Source: Teretinema zuelzerae (lineage in GTDB: Bacteria > Spirochaetota > Spirochaetia > Treponematales > Treponemataceae). Taken from it: 64,000 nucleotides of DNA. The stretch is taken from positions 496,001 through 560,000 of the forward strand of contig NZ_JAINWA010000003.1 in NCBI RefSeq assembly GCF_021021555.1. Direction: 5' to 3'. A program made the position numbers and the translations under genes. The first letter of the stretch is position 1. The number at the start of each line of letters is the position of its first letter. Shown piece by piece: positions 15,514 through 24,438 of this stretch. The notes under the pieces were generated by a model. It saw nothing but the letters and a program-made list of their open reading frames with translations, was not told where the DNA came from and did no database searches.

Positions 15514-18029
15514 GTTATTGTCCTTAATATGTCTGCGAATACGCCGGACGCGGTTACATCGGCGCCGGCTCCGTACCCTCTGATCACCAGGGGTATGGGC
15601 GAATAATACTTCGTCGTGAAGACGAATGCGTTCTCTCCTCCGCGGATGGCCGCAAGGGGATCCGCGAGAAGGGCTTCGACCGGTCCGACGCGGGCGGTTC
15701 CCTTCGAGCCGTCGATGGAGGCGGCGAAGCGGAGCACCTTTCCCGATGAGGAGAGGGCCTGTATGCGTTCGGCGAACCAGGCATCCGCGCGGGGAAGACG
15801 TTCCAGAAATTCCTGCACCGATCCGGACGAATCAAAATCAGGGGGGAATACCGAGTCGATGCGGACATCGGAAAGCTCAAGCTCCAGCCCGGCTTCGCGC
15901 GCGATGATGAGGGCCTTCCGCGCCACATCCATGCCGGACAGGTCGTCCCGCGGATCAGGCTCCGTAAAGCCTTTTTCGCGGGCTTCGAGAACCGCCCGGG
16001 AGAAGGAGGCTCCTTCGTCGAGCCGGCCGAAGATATACGACAGAGAGCCGGACATGATGCCGGAGAACGCCGTCAGCGAATCTCCCGATTTCAGCATGTT
16101 CCGGAAGGTATCGATGACGGGAAGCCCCGCGCCGACGTTCGTCTCGTACAGGAAGCGTTTGCGGCTCGCTGCGGCCGTCTTCCTCAGCTCGCGGTAATAA
16201 TCCATTGTAAAGGAATTCGCGCGCTTGTTCGGAGTAATGACGTGCATGCCGGCGCGCAGTACGTCGCAATACCGCTCGGGCAAGGCTCCGGTCGCGGTGC
16301 AGTCCACGAATACCGGATTCAAGGGCTGCTCTGCCTTTACGAAGGCGATGATATCATCCACGGAGGTATGAGTCTGCGCCTGGTCGAGCAGATCTTTCCA
16401 GCCGTCCAGAGGAAGTCCTTCCTTGTTCAGAACCATCCTGCGGGAATTGGCGATTCCCCATACGCGCAGATCGACGAAGCTTTTGCGCAATTCCTCCTGC
16501 TGGCTGCGAATCTGATCGAGGAGCTTTCCGCCGACTACGCCGAGGCCGAAAAGAAACAACTCGATGGTTTGCATGGTATTGAAAAAGAAACGATGCGCAA
16601 TGCGGACAGCCTTGTCGCCGTCCTCGCCGGAAACGACGGTGCTGATCGAACGCTCGGAAGACCCCTGCGCGATGGCATGGATGTTGATCCCTCCGAACGC
16701 AAGGGAAGAAAAGAAAGTTCCCGCGACGCCGCGGCGTTCTTTCATGCCGTCGCCGACGATCGACACGATCGACATCCCTTTTTTAACGGAAATTTCGTCG
16801 ATCAGGTGTTCGCGAATTTCCAGGGCGAATTCTTCCTGAAGGGCGAATTTGACATCGTGGTATTCGGTCCCCCGTACGCAAAAGCTGATCGTATATTCGG
16901 AACTCGATTGGGTGATGAGGAGCACCGACACTCCGGAGCGGCCGACGGCGCCGAAAACGCGGGCGGCTGTTCCCTGCTTTCCCTTTAAGCCGGCGCCGGA
17001 AACGCTTACCAGGGCGACGTCCTTTAGGCAGGTTACGCCCCGGACGGGACCGGCGGCGGGATCGGAGGCGATCGAATCAGAGGCGGCGATGCGGGTTCCG
17101 CGCGCGGTCCGGTTGAAGCTGTTCAAACTCCATGTTTCGATCCTGCGGGCGGCTATCGGCATGATGGTTTTCGGATGAAGAACCTTCGATCCGAAGAAGG
17201 AGAGCTCCATGGCTTCCTCGTAGCTGATGTCGCTTACGAGAACTGCGTCTTTTACAATTCTCGGATCCGCGGTATAGATGCCGTCCACGTCAGACCAGAT
17301 CTCCAGCTTATCGGCGTTCAAGCCCATTGCGTAGAGAGCCGCTGAAAAATCCGAGCCGTTCCTGCCCAGAAGAGATTGCTTTCCGGAGGAGTCCGACGCG
17401 ATGAAGCCCGCGGCGAGCAGAATCGGCTCGGAAGAGCTGCGATAGGAAGAAAGAGCCGATTCTATTTTTTCATAGACCGGATCGCCTTCTGTCAGGCGGC
17501 CTTCAGTCCATATTATCGATCTGCTGTCCAGAACCGCCGGCGGCAAGGATTTCGCCCGCAGGAGTTCGGCGAAAATGGGCACGCATAGCCGTTCGCCCAA
17601 CCCCATTATTCTCGCCTCGACGGATTCAGGGCATTCGCCGAAGGAAGCAACGGCTGAAAGAAGGCGTTCATATTCTTCGAATATCGCATCCAGAGCGGCG
17701 AGAACGCCGGTTTTATTGTAACCGGCAACAGACAAAGCAAGAGAATCCAGTATCGCGGCATGCGTTGTCTTTACCGAAAAAACCGCATCGGCGGCGCTGG
17801 TAAAACCGTCTGTGCTGGTAGTTGCCGCGGGTCTGGCCGACGCGGCAGGAGCGCCGGAAAGAGAGAGCGCAAAAGAAATACTGTCCTGAAGGCGGTTAGA
17901 AACGCCTCCGACAGCTGAAACGACAACACCGACCCGTTCCTTCCGGGCCCGGTCGCGGATAATGTCCACAGCGGAACACATCCGGTCGGCGCTTCCCATG
18001 GAAGTGCCGCCAAATTTCATAACCAGCAT
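15507..18029 (-). CDS. thrA: Bifunctional aspartokinase/homoserine dehydrogenase
   Basis: About 840 residues. The N-terminal aspartokinase starts MLVMKFGGTSMGSADR and includes GRNGSDFSAALYA and WSDVDGIYTADPR. Two ACT domains follow (about 310-460; VSVSGAGLKGKQGTAARVF and VSIVGDGMKERRGVAGTFF). The homoserine dehydrogenase begins with the NAD(P) motif FLFGLGVVGGKLL (about 465) and has ETNVGAGLPVIDTF and GIMSGSLSYIF. It catalyses the first and third steps from aspartate to threonine and supplies semialdehyde to lysine via DapL. A 30-residue Ala/Ser/Thr-rich insert lies at about 60-90. The ATG at 18029 follows GAGG at 5 nt and is preferred to a GTG at 18035. Confidence 0.95.
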   Translation of the reverse strand: MLVMKFGGTSMGSADRMCSAVDIIRDRARKERVGVVVSAVGGVSNRLQDSISFALSLSGAPAASARPAATTSTDGFTSAADAVFSVKTTHAAILDSLALSVAGYNKTGVLAALDAIFEEYERLLSAVASFGECPESVEARIMGLGERLCVPIFAELLRAKSLPPAVLDSRSIIWTEGRLTEGDPVYEKIESALSSYRSSSEPILLAAGFIASDSSGKQSLLGRNGSDFSAALYAMGLNADKLEIWSDVDGIYTADPRIVKDAVLVSDISYEEAMELSFFGSKVLHPKTIMPIAARRIETWSLNSFNRTARGTRIAASDSIASDPAAGPVRGVTCLKDVALVSVSGAGLKGKQGTAARVFGAVGRSGVSVLLITQSSSEYTISFCVRGTEYHDVKFALQEEFALEIREHLIDEISVKKGMSIVSIVGDGMKERRGVAGTFFSSLAFGGINIHAIAQGSSERSISTVVSGEDGDKAVRIAHRFFFNTMQTIELFLFGLGVVGGKLLDQIRSQQEELRKSFVDLRVWGIANSRRMVLNKEGLPLDGWKDLLDQAQTHTSVDDIIAFVKAEQPLNPVFVDCTATGALPERYCDVLRAGMHVITPNKRANSFTMDYYRELRKTAAASRKRFLYETNVGAGLPVIDTFRNMLKSGDSLTAFSGIMSGSLSYIFGRLDEGASFSRAVLEAREKGFTEPDPRDDLSGMDVARKALIIAREAGLELELSDVRIDSVFPPDFDSSGSVQEFLERLPRADAWFAERIQALSSSGKVLRFAASIDGSKGTARVGPVEALLADPLAAIRGGENAFVFTTKYYSPIPLVIRGYGAGADVTASGVFADILRTITW

Positions 18030-18170
18030 ATACACCTCGTCGATACGATAGCGTTTCTTACAGAATCGCTTCCGTACACAATACCTGATAAGGTTGCATT
18101 AGTTCTAGGGGGCGATTTGCATATTTATGCATTTAAATTGTATAAATTATATAAGCGTTATATAAAAAAA

Positions 18171-18210
18171 ACCGCCGCGAGGGATAAGCGAGAAAATCCC
18201 ACGCGGCGGT
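18171..18210 (-). terminator. Strong hairpin with T run, terminator or thrA attenuator
   Basis: Outer arms ACCGCCGCG/CGCGGCGGT (9 bp) and inner arms GGGAT/ATCCC. On the minus strand eight T residues follow. It probably ends the histidine kinase-response regulator transcript. Because it lies 140 bp before thrA, a role in attenuation of thrA cannot be excluded. Confidence 0.8.
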
Positions 18211-18301
18211 CTTATAAAAAAAGAAAAAGAAAGTTTTTTACCTCGATGTTTTACTTAAGCCAATCATACGCAATGAAAAGCCTGTTGTCTTGAGAGTGGC
18301 C

Positions 18302-18351
18302 TCCCGAGATTTGCACGGTATCTTCGGGAGTTTTTCCCAAACATCGGGAGT
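18302..18351. repeat. One CTCCCGA and two TCGGGAG arms, mutually exclusive hairpins
   Basis: CTCCCGA at 18302-18308 can pair with TCGGGAG at 18325-18331 or at 18345-18351. On the plus strand each right arm is followed by T residues (five and three). On the minus strand this is two left arms competing for one right arm, just beyond the response-regulator stop. Confidence 0.5.
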
Positions 18352-18361
18352 TTAGGATGTT

Positions 18362-19033
18362 TTACATGCGCGAACCATTATTTTTCGCGTACACAACCAG
18401 TTCATACCGGTTTTTCAGCCCGAGCTTCTGATAAATAATCGAGATATAGTTTTCAACTGTTTTTAGTTTTATGCCCATCGTCTCCGCTATCTCCGCGTTG
18501 GTCATATTGCGGGATGCGAGACTAAACACCCTGCCCTCTTGAAAGGTCAACTGGTCGTGGGGCTGTTCGTCGGTTTGATCGTTGCGAAAGCTGAAGGTTT
18601 TACGGGTAAGCGCATAACGGGCCAGATGAATCTTCAGCGCCTGGCCGTCGAGATAGGGATTTCCCGTAAACACGGCATCCAAAGCGGCGAGAACCTCCTC
18701 TGACGGAGACGACTTTGAGACATAGGCAAGGGCGCCGGTCTGCAATGCGGTTTGAATATATTCCGCCGTTACGTGCATCGAATACATGATGCACCGCAAA
18801 TCCCCCCGCTGTTCGAGCAGAGAACGTACCAATTCTATGCCGTCACGGTCCGGCAAACTTATGTCTATAATGGCGGCGGCCGGTTTAAATGACTGATCGG
18901 CAAAAAGAGCCCAGGTTTCCTTTGCGGATCCGGCTTCGCCTATCACCCGCCACTCCGAGTTCTGTTCGAGAAAGGATTTCAATCCCTCGCGAAGCATTGC
19001 GTGGTCGTCTACAAGCAGCACCGTCTTTTCCAT
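18362..19033 (-). CDS. NarL/LuxR-type response regulator
   Basis: A 223-residue protein. The receiver domain (about 1-120) has acidic pocket VLLVDDH, phospho-acceptor D57 in IIDISLPD, and the conserved lysine in YVSKSSP (K107). The LuxR-type HTH (about 158-215) reads LTFQEGRVFSLAS, MTNAEIAETMGIKLKTVENYISIIYQKLG. It is the output partner of the kinase encoded 29 bp upstream on the same strand. The ATG follows GGAG at 4 nt. In the HTH the usual LTxRE is replaced by LTFQE, a minor change. Target genes unknown. Confidence 0.92.
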   Translation of the reverse strand: MEKTVLLVDDHAMLREGLKSFLEQNSEWRVIGEAGSAKETWALFADQSFKPAAAIIDISLPDRDGIELVRSLLEQRGDLRCIMYSMHVTAEYIQTALQTGALAYVSKSSPSEEVLAALDAVFTGNPYLDGQALKIHLARYALTRKTFSFRNDQTDEQPHDQLTFQEGRVFSLASRNMTNAEIAETMGIKLKTVENYISIIYQKLGLKNRYELVVYAKNNGSRM

Positions 19034-19062
19034 ATAACTCCATCCTGCGAAACGTTTTCGTG

Positions 19063-20340
19063 TTATTTTTTCGAATTATACAGGGGAATCGTCACCGAAA
19101 CCGATGTGCCCCCCTCGATTTTATTCACGATCTCAAGCTCGCCGTTCATCAGCTTCGCGCGTTCATTCATCCCTTTTATGCCGTAGCGCCCGGAAAGTCC
19201 GCCGTCCAGAAAACGCCTGCCGATGCCGGAGCCGTTGTCCTCTACCAGAATGGAAAGGCGCGAATCTCCGATCAGAGTAAGCTGGACCAGAACCTCGGTG
19301 GCGCCTGAATGTTTACGCACATTGTTCAGGGATTCCTGAATAATGCGATAACAGTTAATGCCCTTATCGTTCGGCAGAACGATGTCGCCGGATACGAGGA
19401 AATGGCAAACCAGTCCGGTTTGGTCCCTGAATTTTCCGCATAAATCGGCTATCGCCGCTTTCAGGCCGAGGTGTTCTAATTCGGGAGGACGAAGCTCCTG
19501 GCAGACTTCCCTGATCTGTTCGACAGACCGGGATTCAAGAGCCACGATCGACGCCAATTCCGCCGATATCTGACCAGCGGGTATTCCCGAAGCCCCGGAC
19601 GACGAGATTAACCGGCCCAGCGTGTCCGTTTTAAGGCGGATATACAGCAGATCCTGCGCGAGGGTATCATGAAGCTCCCGCGCCAGAGCGACTCGTTCGG
19701 CCTCCTGGGCGTGGATCATGCTTCGCGCGAAACGGGCCGTCACCGCCTCGCTTTGAAGAGACAGGGACAATCGGGATCTGAACAGCAGAATGATGAGAAC
19801 TATGAAAGCGATCAACAGCACAAAAAAGGACAGAAGAACCACGTACTGGCGGGATTTCGCGGTCGCCATGGAAAGGCGTGCGGAAAGATACTGATTCATG
19901 AGCTGGTTAATGCGGAGCTCCGAGGAAAACAACGTTTCACGGGAAGCCGACTGGTCGAGGGAAGAGCGGAAATCCCATAAAAAAGAATCCAGCGCATAGG
20001 CGAAAGTCCTGAAGCCGTCGTCCTGCGTCCGTTGAAGTGAAAACGAATCCGAATGGCGATAATCGATGAGGGCGAGACGGAAACGGTCTATTCCCTTTTT
20101 GAGGGCTTCTACGTTGCCCTGCGTCTCCCACTCGGAAAAACAAGTCTGATACTCCCGCCATGAAAGGATGAGAGGATCGGGAATCGACTGGTGCTCCTGA
20201 GAAAAATAAAAGGAAACCGGAGTCGGCGGATATCGAGCAGGCTCAGCCGCATGGATGCCGGTAGAAAACAAACAAACCGACGACAGGGACAAGATGAGAA
20301 AAACATACAATATAGACCCTCGCGCGGTCTTTTTTATCAT
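19063..20340 (-). CDS. Membrane sensor histidine kinase, NarX/LiaS type
   Basis: About 425 residues. A signal-anchor segment (about 8-28) is followed by an extracytoplasmic, mostly helical region of about 140 residues, a second membrane segment (about 170-190), and a HisKA_3 domain with phospho-acceptor histidine in ALARELHDTLAQDL. The HATPase has the N box IIQESLNNVRKHS, G1 VEDNGSGIG and YGIKGMNERA. It phosphorylates the adjacent NarL-type regulator. The ATG at 20340 has a TATTAT box 6 nt upstream and no Shine-Dalgarno site, so a leaderless transcript is likely. The signal sensed is not evident from the sensor region. Confidence 0.9.
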   Translation of the reverse strand: MIKKTARGSILYVFLILSLSSVCLFSTGIHAAEPARYPPTPVSFYFSQEHQSIPDPLILSWREYQTCFSEWETQGNVEALKKGIDRFRLALIDYRHSDSFSLQRTQDDGFRTFAYALDSFLWDFRSSLDQSASRETLFSSELRINQLMNQYLSARLSMATAKSRQYVVLLSFFVLLIAFIVLIILLFRSRLSLSLQSEAVTARFARSMIHAQEAERVALARELHDTLAQDLLYIRLKTDTLGRLISSSGASGIPAGQISAELASIVALESRSVEQIREVCQELRPPELEHLGLKAAIADLCGKFRDQTGLVCHFLVSGDIVLPNDKGINCYRIIQESLNNVRKHSGATEVLVQLTLIGDSRLSILVEDNGSGIGRRFLDGGLSGRYGIKGMNERAKLMNGELEIVNKIEGGTSVSVTIPLYNSKK

Positions 20341-20346
20341 CCCGAT

Positions 20347-20352
20347 ATAATA
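20347..20352 (-). promoter_or_regulatory. -10 box TATTAT 6 nt before the kinase ATG
   Basis: Read on the minus strand. No convincing -35 is seen. The position implies a leaderless mRNA for the kinase-regulator operon. Confidence 0.4.
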
Positions 20353-20440
20353 GCACAAAAATCAAAATACAAGTATAACGGAAAGTGAAATCAAACAACG
20401 TTTCTTCGAAACGGCCGTAATCCATTCCGGGAGAAAACAC

Positions 20441-21235
20441 ATGAGCTGGCTACCTCGCATTAAAATTCGGGAAAACCGCAAATCCGGAGGGAACGCGCAG
20501 GACGCGATCGAAGCAAAGCCGGACGACATACTCATACCCTCGTCCCGCAGGCTCGGTTCCTGCATCACGCACCGGCCGGACATTGTCTGGATTGATAGCG
20601 ATTCGACCAGGGAAGCGATACTCGCGAAAATCAGGGAATATCCGGGATACCATCATTTTCCCGTCTGTTCGGGCACCATCGATTCGGTTATCGGAGTTCT
20701 TCCGGTCCGCGATTTTCTGGATTCGCTGCTCATGGCCGAATGGCCCGCGCTGAAAACCCTCGTCAGAAAGCCGCTGTATCTTCCGGAAACGGTCAGCATC
20801 CGCAAAGCCCTGCTGCTCCTCCAGGAATCCCGATGCAGGATGGCCTTCATCATCGATGAATACGGCGGGATCGAGGGACTGGTCACGAGAAACGGACTTA
20901 TCAGCGAGCTTATCGAAGAAACCTCGGCCGATCTAACCGCGAGCGACCCTGAAATACATGAAAGAAGCGACGGAAGCTACCTCATCGGCGGCCAGGTGCG
21001 TATGGAGGAAGTGTCGTCCGTCATCGATCTTCCCCCGACCGCGCGGGAAGGCCACGAGTACTATACGCTCGCCGGATACATACTCTCCCTGAACGGGAGC
21101 ATTCCCAAAACGGGAGACATCATCGAATCGGGGGCCTGGAGATGCGAAATCGTGGACATGGACGGCCACCGCATCGATAAGGTGCTGATCTCGAAAATTC
21201 CCGGCTTCGACGGCGAAGAGGATGTGCCGGAATAA
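20441..21235 (+). CDS. CorC/TlyC-like CBS-domain protein
   Basis: A 264-residue soluble protein. Tandem CBS domains span about 30-165 (FPVCSGTIDSVIGVLPVRDFL; RMAFIIDEYGGIEGLVTRNGLI). A CorC_HlyC domain spans about 180-262 (DGSYLIGGQVRMEEV and GHEYYTLAGYILSLNGSIPKTGD). The DEYGG motif is typical of CorC and of the spirochaete TlyC proteins. The CNNM (DUF21) membrane domain of larger relatives is absent, as in E. coli CorC, so the protein would need a separate membrane partner. GGGAG lies 8 nt before the ATG. Proposed role in Mg/Co handling is by family only; haemolysin labels for this family are historical. Confidence 0.85.
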   Translation: MSWLPRIKIRENRKSGGNAQDAIEAKPDDILIPSSRRLGSCITHRPDIVWIDSDSTREAILAKIREYPGYHHFPVCSGTIDSVIGVLPVRDFLDSLLMAEWPALKTLVRKPLYLPETVSIRKALLLLQESRCRMAFIIDEYGGIEGLVTRNGLISELIEETSADLTASDPEIHERSDGSYLIGGQVRMEEVSSVIDLPPTAREGHEYYTLAGYILSLNGSIPKTGDIIESGAWRCEIVDMDGHRIDKVLISKIPGFDGEEDVPE

Positions 21236-21240
21236 GGCCG

Positions 21241-22530
21241 CTACAGCTTTCGCTGGCGGAATCGCGAAACAAGGCGGGCAAGGGACGAGGCGATAGCGAT
21301 GCCTACCGCTATGGATGCCGCTGCGGTAAGGGTGCTGAACGCTTTCTGGGCGGCCGCGTCCCCATGGCCGAGCACCACCTCGAACATGGTCTGATACATC
21401 CCGCCGCCGGGTACGAATGGAATAATACCCGGCACGATGTACACAGTCGCCGGTTTCCGCGCTACGACCGCGGTGAATTCCGCGCAGAGCCCGACTATGA
21501 GCGCCCCTGACAGATATCCGGCAAACTGATTTCCCAATTCATGAGACACGAACAAATACACGATCCAGCCTGCCGCTCCGAATAGGGCCGCCCACAGAAT
21601 GTCGTAGCGGGTTATATGGTAAAACCAGGCGAAAGCCGCCGTCGCGAGAAAGGCCAGGGCGAAGGAAGCCGGAGGCGCCGTAAGATAGGTCAGATCGGAA
21701 ACTCCCGGAAGCGAGGGAATGAGAAGCAAGCCGCCTGCCGCTCCGAGGGAGAGCGCTGAAGCGATGACGAAGGCTTCCAGAAGCCGGGCGGAGCCCGCGA
21801 CAAGGTCCCCGGATATGATGTCCCGAATCGCGTTTACAATGGCGAGGCCGGGCACCAGGGTCATCAAAACCGAAATGCTCACGTTGCCCGCCCCGGGAAC
21901 CAGCGCCGAGAGGGCGGCGAGGCCGGAAGCGAGAGACACCATCAGACCGCCGATGATGGTGACGATGAAGCTCGAAAGCCTGAGGCTGTTCAGGGCGAAC
22001 AGAAGAACGCGCAAGCAGGCGCCGATTACAAACGCGCAGGCTGCCTCGGCCGGAGACCCGTTGAACATGAACGAAAAACAATAACAGGAGAGGGCGGTAG
22101 CGAAGATGACTCCCGCCTTGCCGTGGAGAGGTTCGTTCCTGATTCGCCGAAGCACCGTTTCGGCCTTTCTCAAATCGGCCGGACGGTCCCGATGATCGAC
22201 AAGGCGGTGCGAAAGTTCGTTCACGCGGGCTATGCGGCCCAGATTGATGGAGCGGTCCTGAACCCGTTCGATCCGGGTGCGGCTTTGATTGCGAGAATCC
22301 ACGCAGGTCAGCATGACGACAGTGGGCGTTACGAAGGCAGAAGCATGGGCCGCCCCGAGAGAACAGGCGACGGTTCCCATCGTTTCCTCGGCCCGATAGG
22401 TTTCGCCTCCGCTTTGAAGGATAATCAGGCCGGAGTCGAGGGCTATATCCAGAATTCTGTCTTCGTTAGTGCGAATTCCGTCGGTTTGAGCGGAGTGCGT
22501 ATCTGTATCCGTGCGCGTAGTTTCAGGCAT
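21241..22530 (-). CDS. ThrE-type threonine/serine exporter (YjjP-YjjB fusion)
   Basis: A 429-residue inner-membrane protein. Residues about 25-260 match the DUF1212/YjjP half (LQSGGETYRAEETM, GLAALSALVPGAG). Residues about 285-425 match the DUF3815/YjjB half (ARKPATVYIVPGIIPFVPGG, GMYQTM). About ten hydrophobic segments are seen. The family exports threonine and serine or small dicarboxylates. It is 31 bp downstream of the HD-GYP gene on the same strand, and no Shine-Dalgarno site precedes the ATG, so translation may rely on read-in. A threonine-export role would fit the nearby thrA operon but is inference. Confidence 0.88.
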   Translation of the reverse strand: MPETTRTDTDTHSAQTDGIRTNEDRILDIALDSGLIILQSGGETYRAEETMGTVACSLGAAHASAFVTPTVVMLTCVDSRNQSRTRIERVQDRSINLGRIARVNELSHRLVDHRDRPADLRKAETVLRRIRNEPLHGKAGVIFATALSCYCFSFMFNGSPAEAACAFVIGACLRVLLFALNSLRLSSFIVTIIGGLMVSLASGLAALSALVPGAGNVSISVLMTLVPGLAIVNAIRDIISGDLVAGSARLLEAFVIASALSLGAAGGLLLIPSLPGVSDLTYLTAPPASFALAFLATAAFAWFYHITRYDILWAALFGAAGWIVYLFVSHELGNQFAGYLSGALIVGLCAEFTAVVARKPATVYIVPGIIPFVPGGGMYQTMFEVVLGHGDAAAQKAFSTLTAAASIAVGIAIASSLARLVSRFRQRKL

Positions 22531-22561
22531 GGTTATTTTTACGCCGAGCGGCAGGCTCGGG

Positions 22562-24325
22562 TCAATCGGGTTGATCCTTATACATCGCGCCGATTTCCCT
22601 GAAAACGGTCTCGACTTCCAGAAAAGCCGTTACTACGTCCGGATCGAACTGGGTTCCGCTTCCTTCGCGGATGATCGAAACGGCCAGCTCGTGGTCGTAG
22701 GCATGCTTGTATACCCGAACGGTCGTCAACGCGTCGTACACATCCCCAATGGCCATAAAGCGCGCTTCAAGCGGAATGGCGGTTTCGCGCAGCTTTTCAG
22801 GGTAGCCCCGCCCGTCCCAGCGTTCATGATGGCTATATACGATGGCGAGAGCCGTCCGCATAAAAAGCGGGTCGCCCATCTCGACATCGACTCGCTCGAG
22901 AGCTTCCTTCCCGTATACGGTATGCTTTTTCATTATTTCAAACTCTGCTTCGCTCAGTTCTCCGGGCTTCAGGAGGATGTGGTCGGGAATGGCTACCTTT
23001 CCGATGTCGTGAAGAGGAGCGCACTGCACCATCAACGCGACATAATTGGAATCGAGCCGGCGGTCGGGAAAACGCTTCATATACGCATTCGCCAGCACGT
23101 CGATGTATTTTTGCGTGCGCAGAATGTGAAGGCCGGTTTCATTGTCCCGCTTTTGCGCCAGCGACGCGAGACTCGAAACCACCAGAAATTTCGTTTTTTT
23201 CAGCTCGTCATGTTCCCGGTGGATAGCTTCGACCAGATTATTGTAGCGATCCTGAAAGTCGGCCAGTTCGCCGGCGCATTCGACGTATATCCGGGACGGA
23301 TCCGCGGAAGAGCCGGATATTTCCAGGGCGAGAGACATGGTGCGCAGAGGAATCAGAACCCAGCGCCGGGTAACGAAGAGAGCGACGAAGAAGGAGAGAA
23401 ACAAAACGCCGCTGAGCAGCAAAAAACGCGCGCGCATGACGGAAGAGACTTCCGACTCGACGGCATCAAGCGGAAGCCATGCAGAAAGACGCCCCAGCGG
23501 TATGCCGACTTCAAGAGAAAATCTGTACCACTCCTCGTTCTTCTCTATTTTAAACGGACCCGAGGACGAGAGCGTTGCGAATCTGTCGGATACACCATCC
23601 ATTCCGGAACGGGAATCGTTTCCCGATATCAAGACCGTATTCTGATGGTCGGTAATCTCGAGAAAACCGCCATGAGGAAGAAACTGTTTTTTAACGCGGC
23701 GCGACAGCTCCTCCAGGGTTACGTCGATTCCAATTACGCCGAATACGGTCCCGGTCGAATCCTGAAGAGTCCTGACGACTCCGATGTTCACGTCCGTATT
23801 CGTTACCGATTGATACGGCCGAGTGAAAACGACGACTCCCGGCTGTTCGACGGCGCTCCGATACCAGGGACGCGAGCGCGGATCGTAACGGCTCGTTCTG
23901 GTGCGGGGATGAGAGCGGACGAAGGCGCCGTTTTCGCGGCCCATATACACGGAACTCACGGCGGGATGGCTCGACTTCCAGGAGGAAAAGGTTTCTATGA
24001 TGCTTAATTCAGCCTGCGAATACTCGTACTTGAAAGTTTCAGGATCGGCGTAGAGAAAAGAAGTGAAAGACTCGTCGTTTCTATTTCGTACGGCGGGGCA
24101 GGACGAAAGGAATTGCAATCCTTCGGCGAGGGATTTGAAGAAAAAATCCATATCGGTCCGGGTATCTTCCAGCTGGGTAACATACTGGTCCGAGTAACGG
24201 GAAAACACCTCGTTCCGCACAGATACATCGGTTTGGATGAACAGAATTGCGGTTAAAAACGCATACGACAGAATAAAGGCCGCCATGAGACGGATATTGA
24301 GCGACTGCTGTTTATTTATTTTCAT
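22562..24325 (-). CDS. HD-GYP cyclic-di-GMP phosphodiesterase with periplasmic Cache sensor
   Basis: About 587 residues from MKINKQQSLN. TM1 is at about 10-32. The extracytoplasmic dCache-type region (about 35-300) includes RPWYRSAVEQPGVVVFTRPY and GVIGIDVTLEELS. TM2 is at about 305-325. The HD-GYP domain (about 395-580) contains HILRTQ, HDIGKVAIPDHILLKPG, HHERWDGRGYP and IGDVYDALTT. All motif residues needed for catalysis (HD, GYP) are present. It is expected to hydrolyse c-di-GMP in response to a small ligand. The start at 24325 has a very good promoter (TTGACA-N17-AATACT) ending 9 nt upstream and no Shine-Dalgarno site. The extension to 24394 is rejected. Confidence 0.92.
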   Translation of the reverse strand: MKINKQQSLNIRLMAAFILSYAFLTAILFIQTDVSVRNEVFSRYSDQYVTQLEDTRTDMDFFFKSLAEGLQFLSSCPAVRNRNDESFTSFLYADPETFKYEYSQAELSIIETFSSWKSSHPAVSSVYMGRENGAFVRSHPRTRTSRYDPRSRPWYRSAVEQPGVVVFTRPYQSVTNTDVNIGVVRTLQDSTGTVFGVIGIDVTLEELSRRVKKQFLPHGGFLEITDHQNTVLISGNDSRSGMDGVSDRFATLSSSGPFKIEKNEEWYRFSLEVGIPLGRLSAWLPLDAVESEVSSVMRARFLLLSGVLFLSFFVALFVTRRWVLIPLRTMSLALEISGSSADPSRIYVECAGELADFQDRYNNLVEAIHREHDELKKTKFLVVSSLASLAQKRDNETGLHILRTQKYIDVLANAYMKRFPDRRLDSNYVALMVQCAPLHDIGKVAIPDHILLKPGELSEAEFEIMKKHTVYGKEALERVDVEMGDPLFMRTALAIVYSHHERWDGRGYPEKLRETAIPLEARFMAIGDVYDALTTVRVYKHAYDHELAVSIIREGSGTQFDPDVVTAFLEVETVFREIGAMYKDQPD

Positions 24326-24334
24326 TCTGCGTGA

Positions 24335-24363
24335 AGTATTGTCCGGTCCGCCCGGGTTGTCAA
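24335..24363 (-). promoter_or_regulatory. Promoter of the HD-GYP gene, leaderless layout
   Basis: -35 TTGACA (24358-24363), exact 17-nt spacer, -10 AATACT (24335-24340), then 9 nt to the ATG. The best -35 in the window. It lies back to back with the icd promoter. Confidence 0.7.
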
Positions 24364-24366
24364 ACC

Positions 24367-24395
24367 TTGCCGAAGGCCGAAGATTCCGGTACACT
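24367..24395 (+). promoter_or_regulatory. Promoter of icd
   Basis: -35 TTGCCG (24367-24372), 17-nt spacer, -10 TACACT (24390-24395). The predicted start near 24402 gives a leader of about 37 nt that contains the AAGGA ribosome-binding site. Confidence 0.6.
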
Positions 24396-24438
24396 CGGAA
24401 AAACTGCTGCGAAAACTCACTTACACAAGGAATGCATG

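Larger units (their letters stand above)
18030..18361. other. Intergenic region between the response regulator and thrA
   Basis: 332 bp without a gene. From the right, on the minus strand, it holds paired CTCCCGA elements just after the response-regulator stop, an A/T-rich stretch, and a strong hairpin with a T8 tail (18171-18210). Then comes a TATAAT (18146-18151) that could be the thrA -10, though with no good -35, and a leader of about 110 nt. A nine-codon ORF before the hairpin has only one Thr codon, so a classical thr leader peptide is not supported. Confidence 0.5.

Noticed and set aside
18241-18275. Leader peptide for threonine attenuation
   Set aside because: The only nearby short ORF (ATGATTGGC start, nine codons) has one Thr and one Ile codon, too few for classical attenuation.
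20441-21235. Haemolysin
   Set aside because: TlyC-type names come from old screens; the domains are CBS plus CorC_HlyC with no secretion signal.
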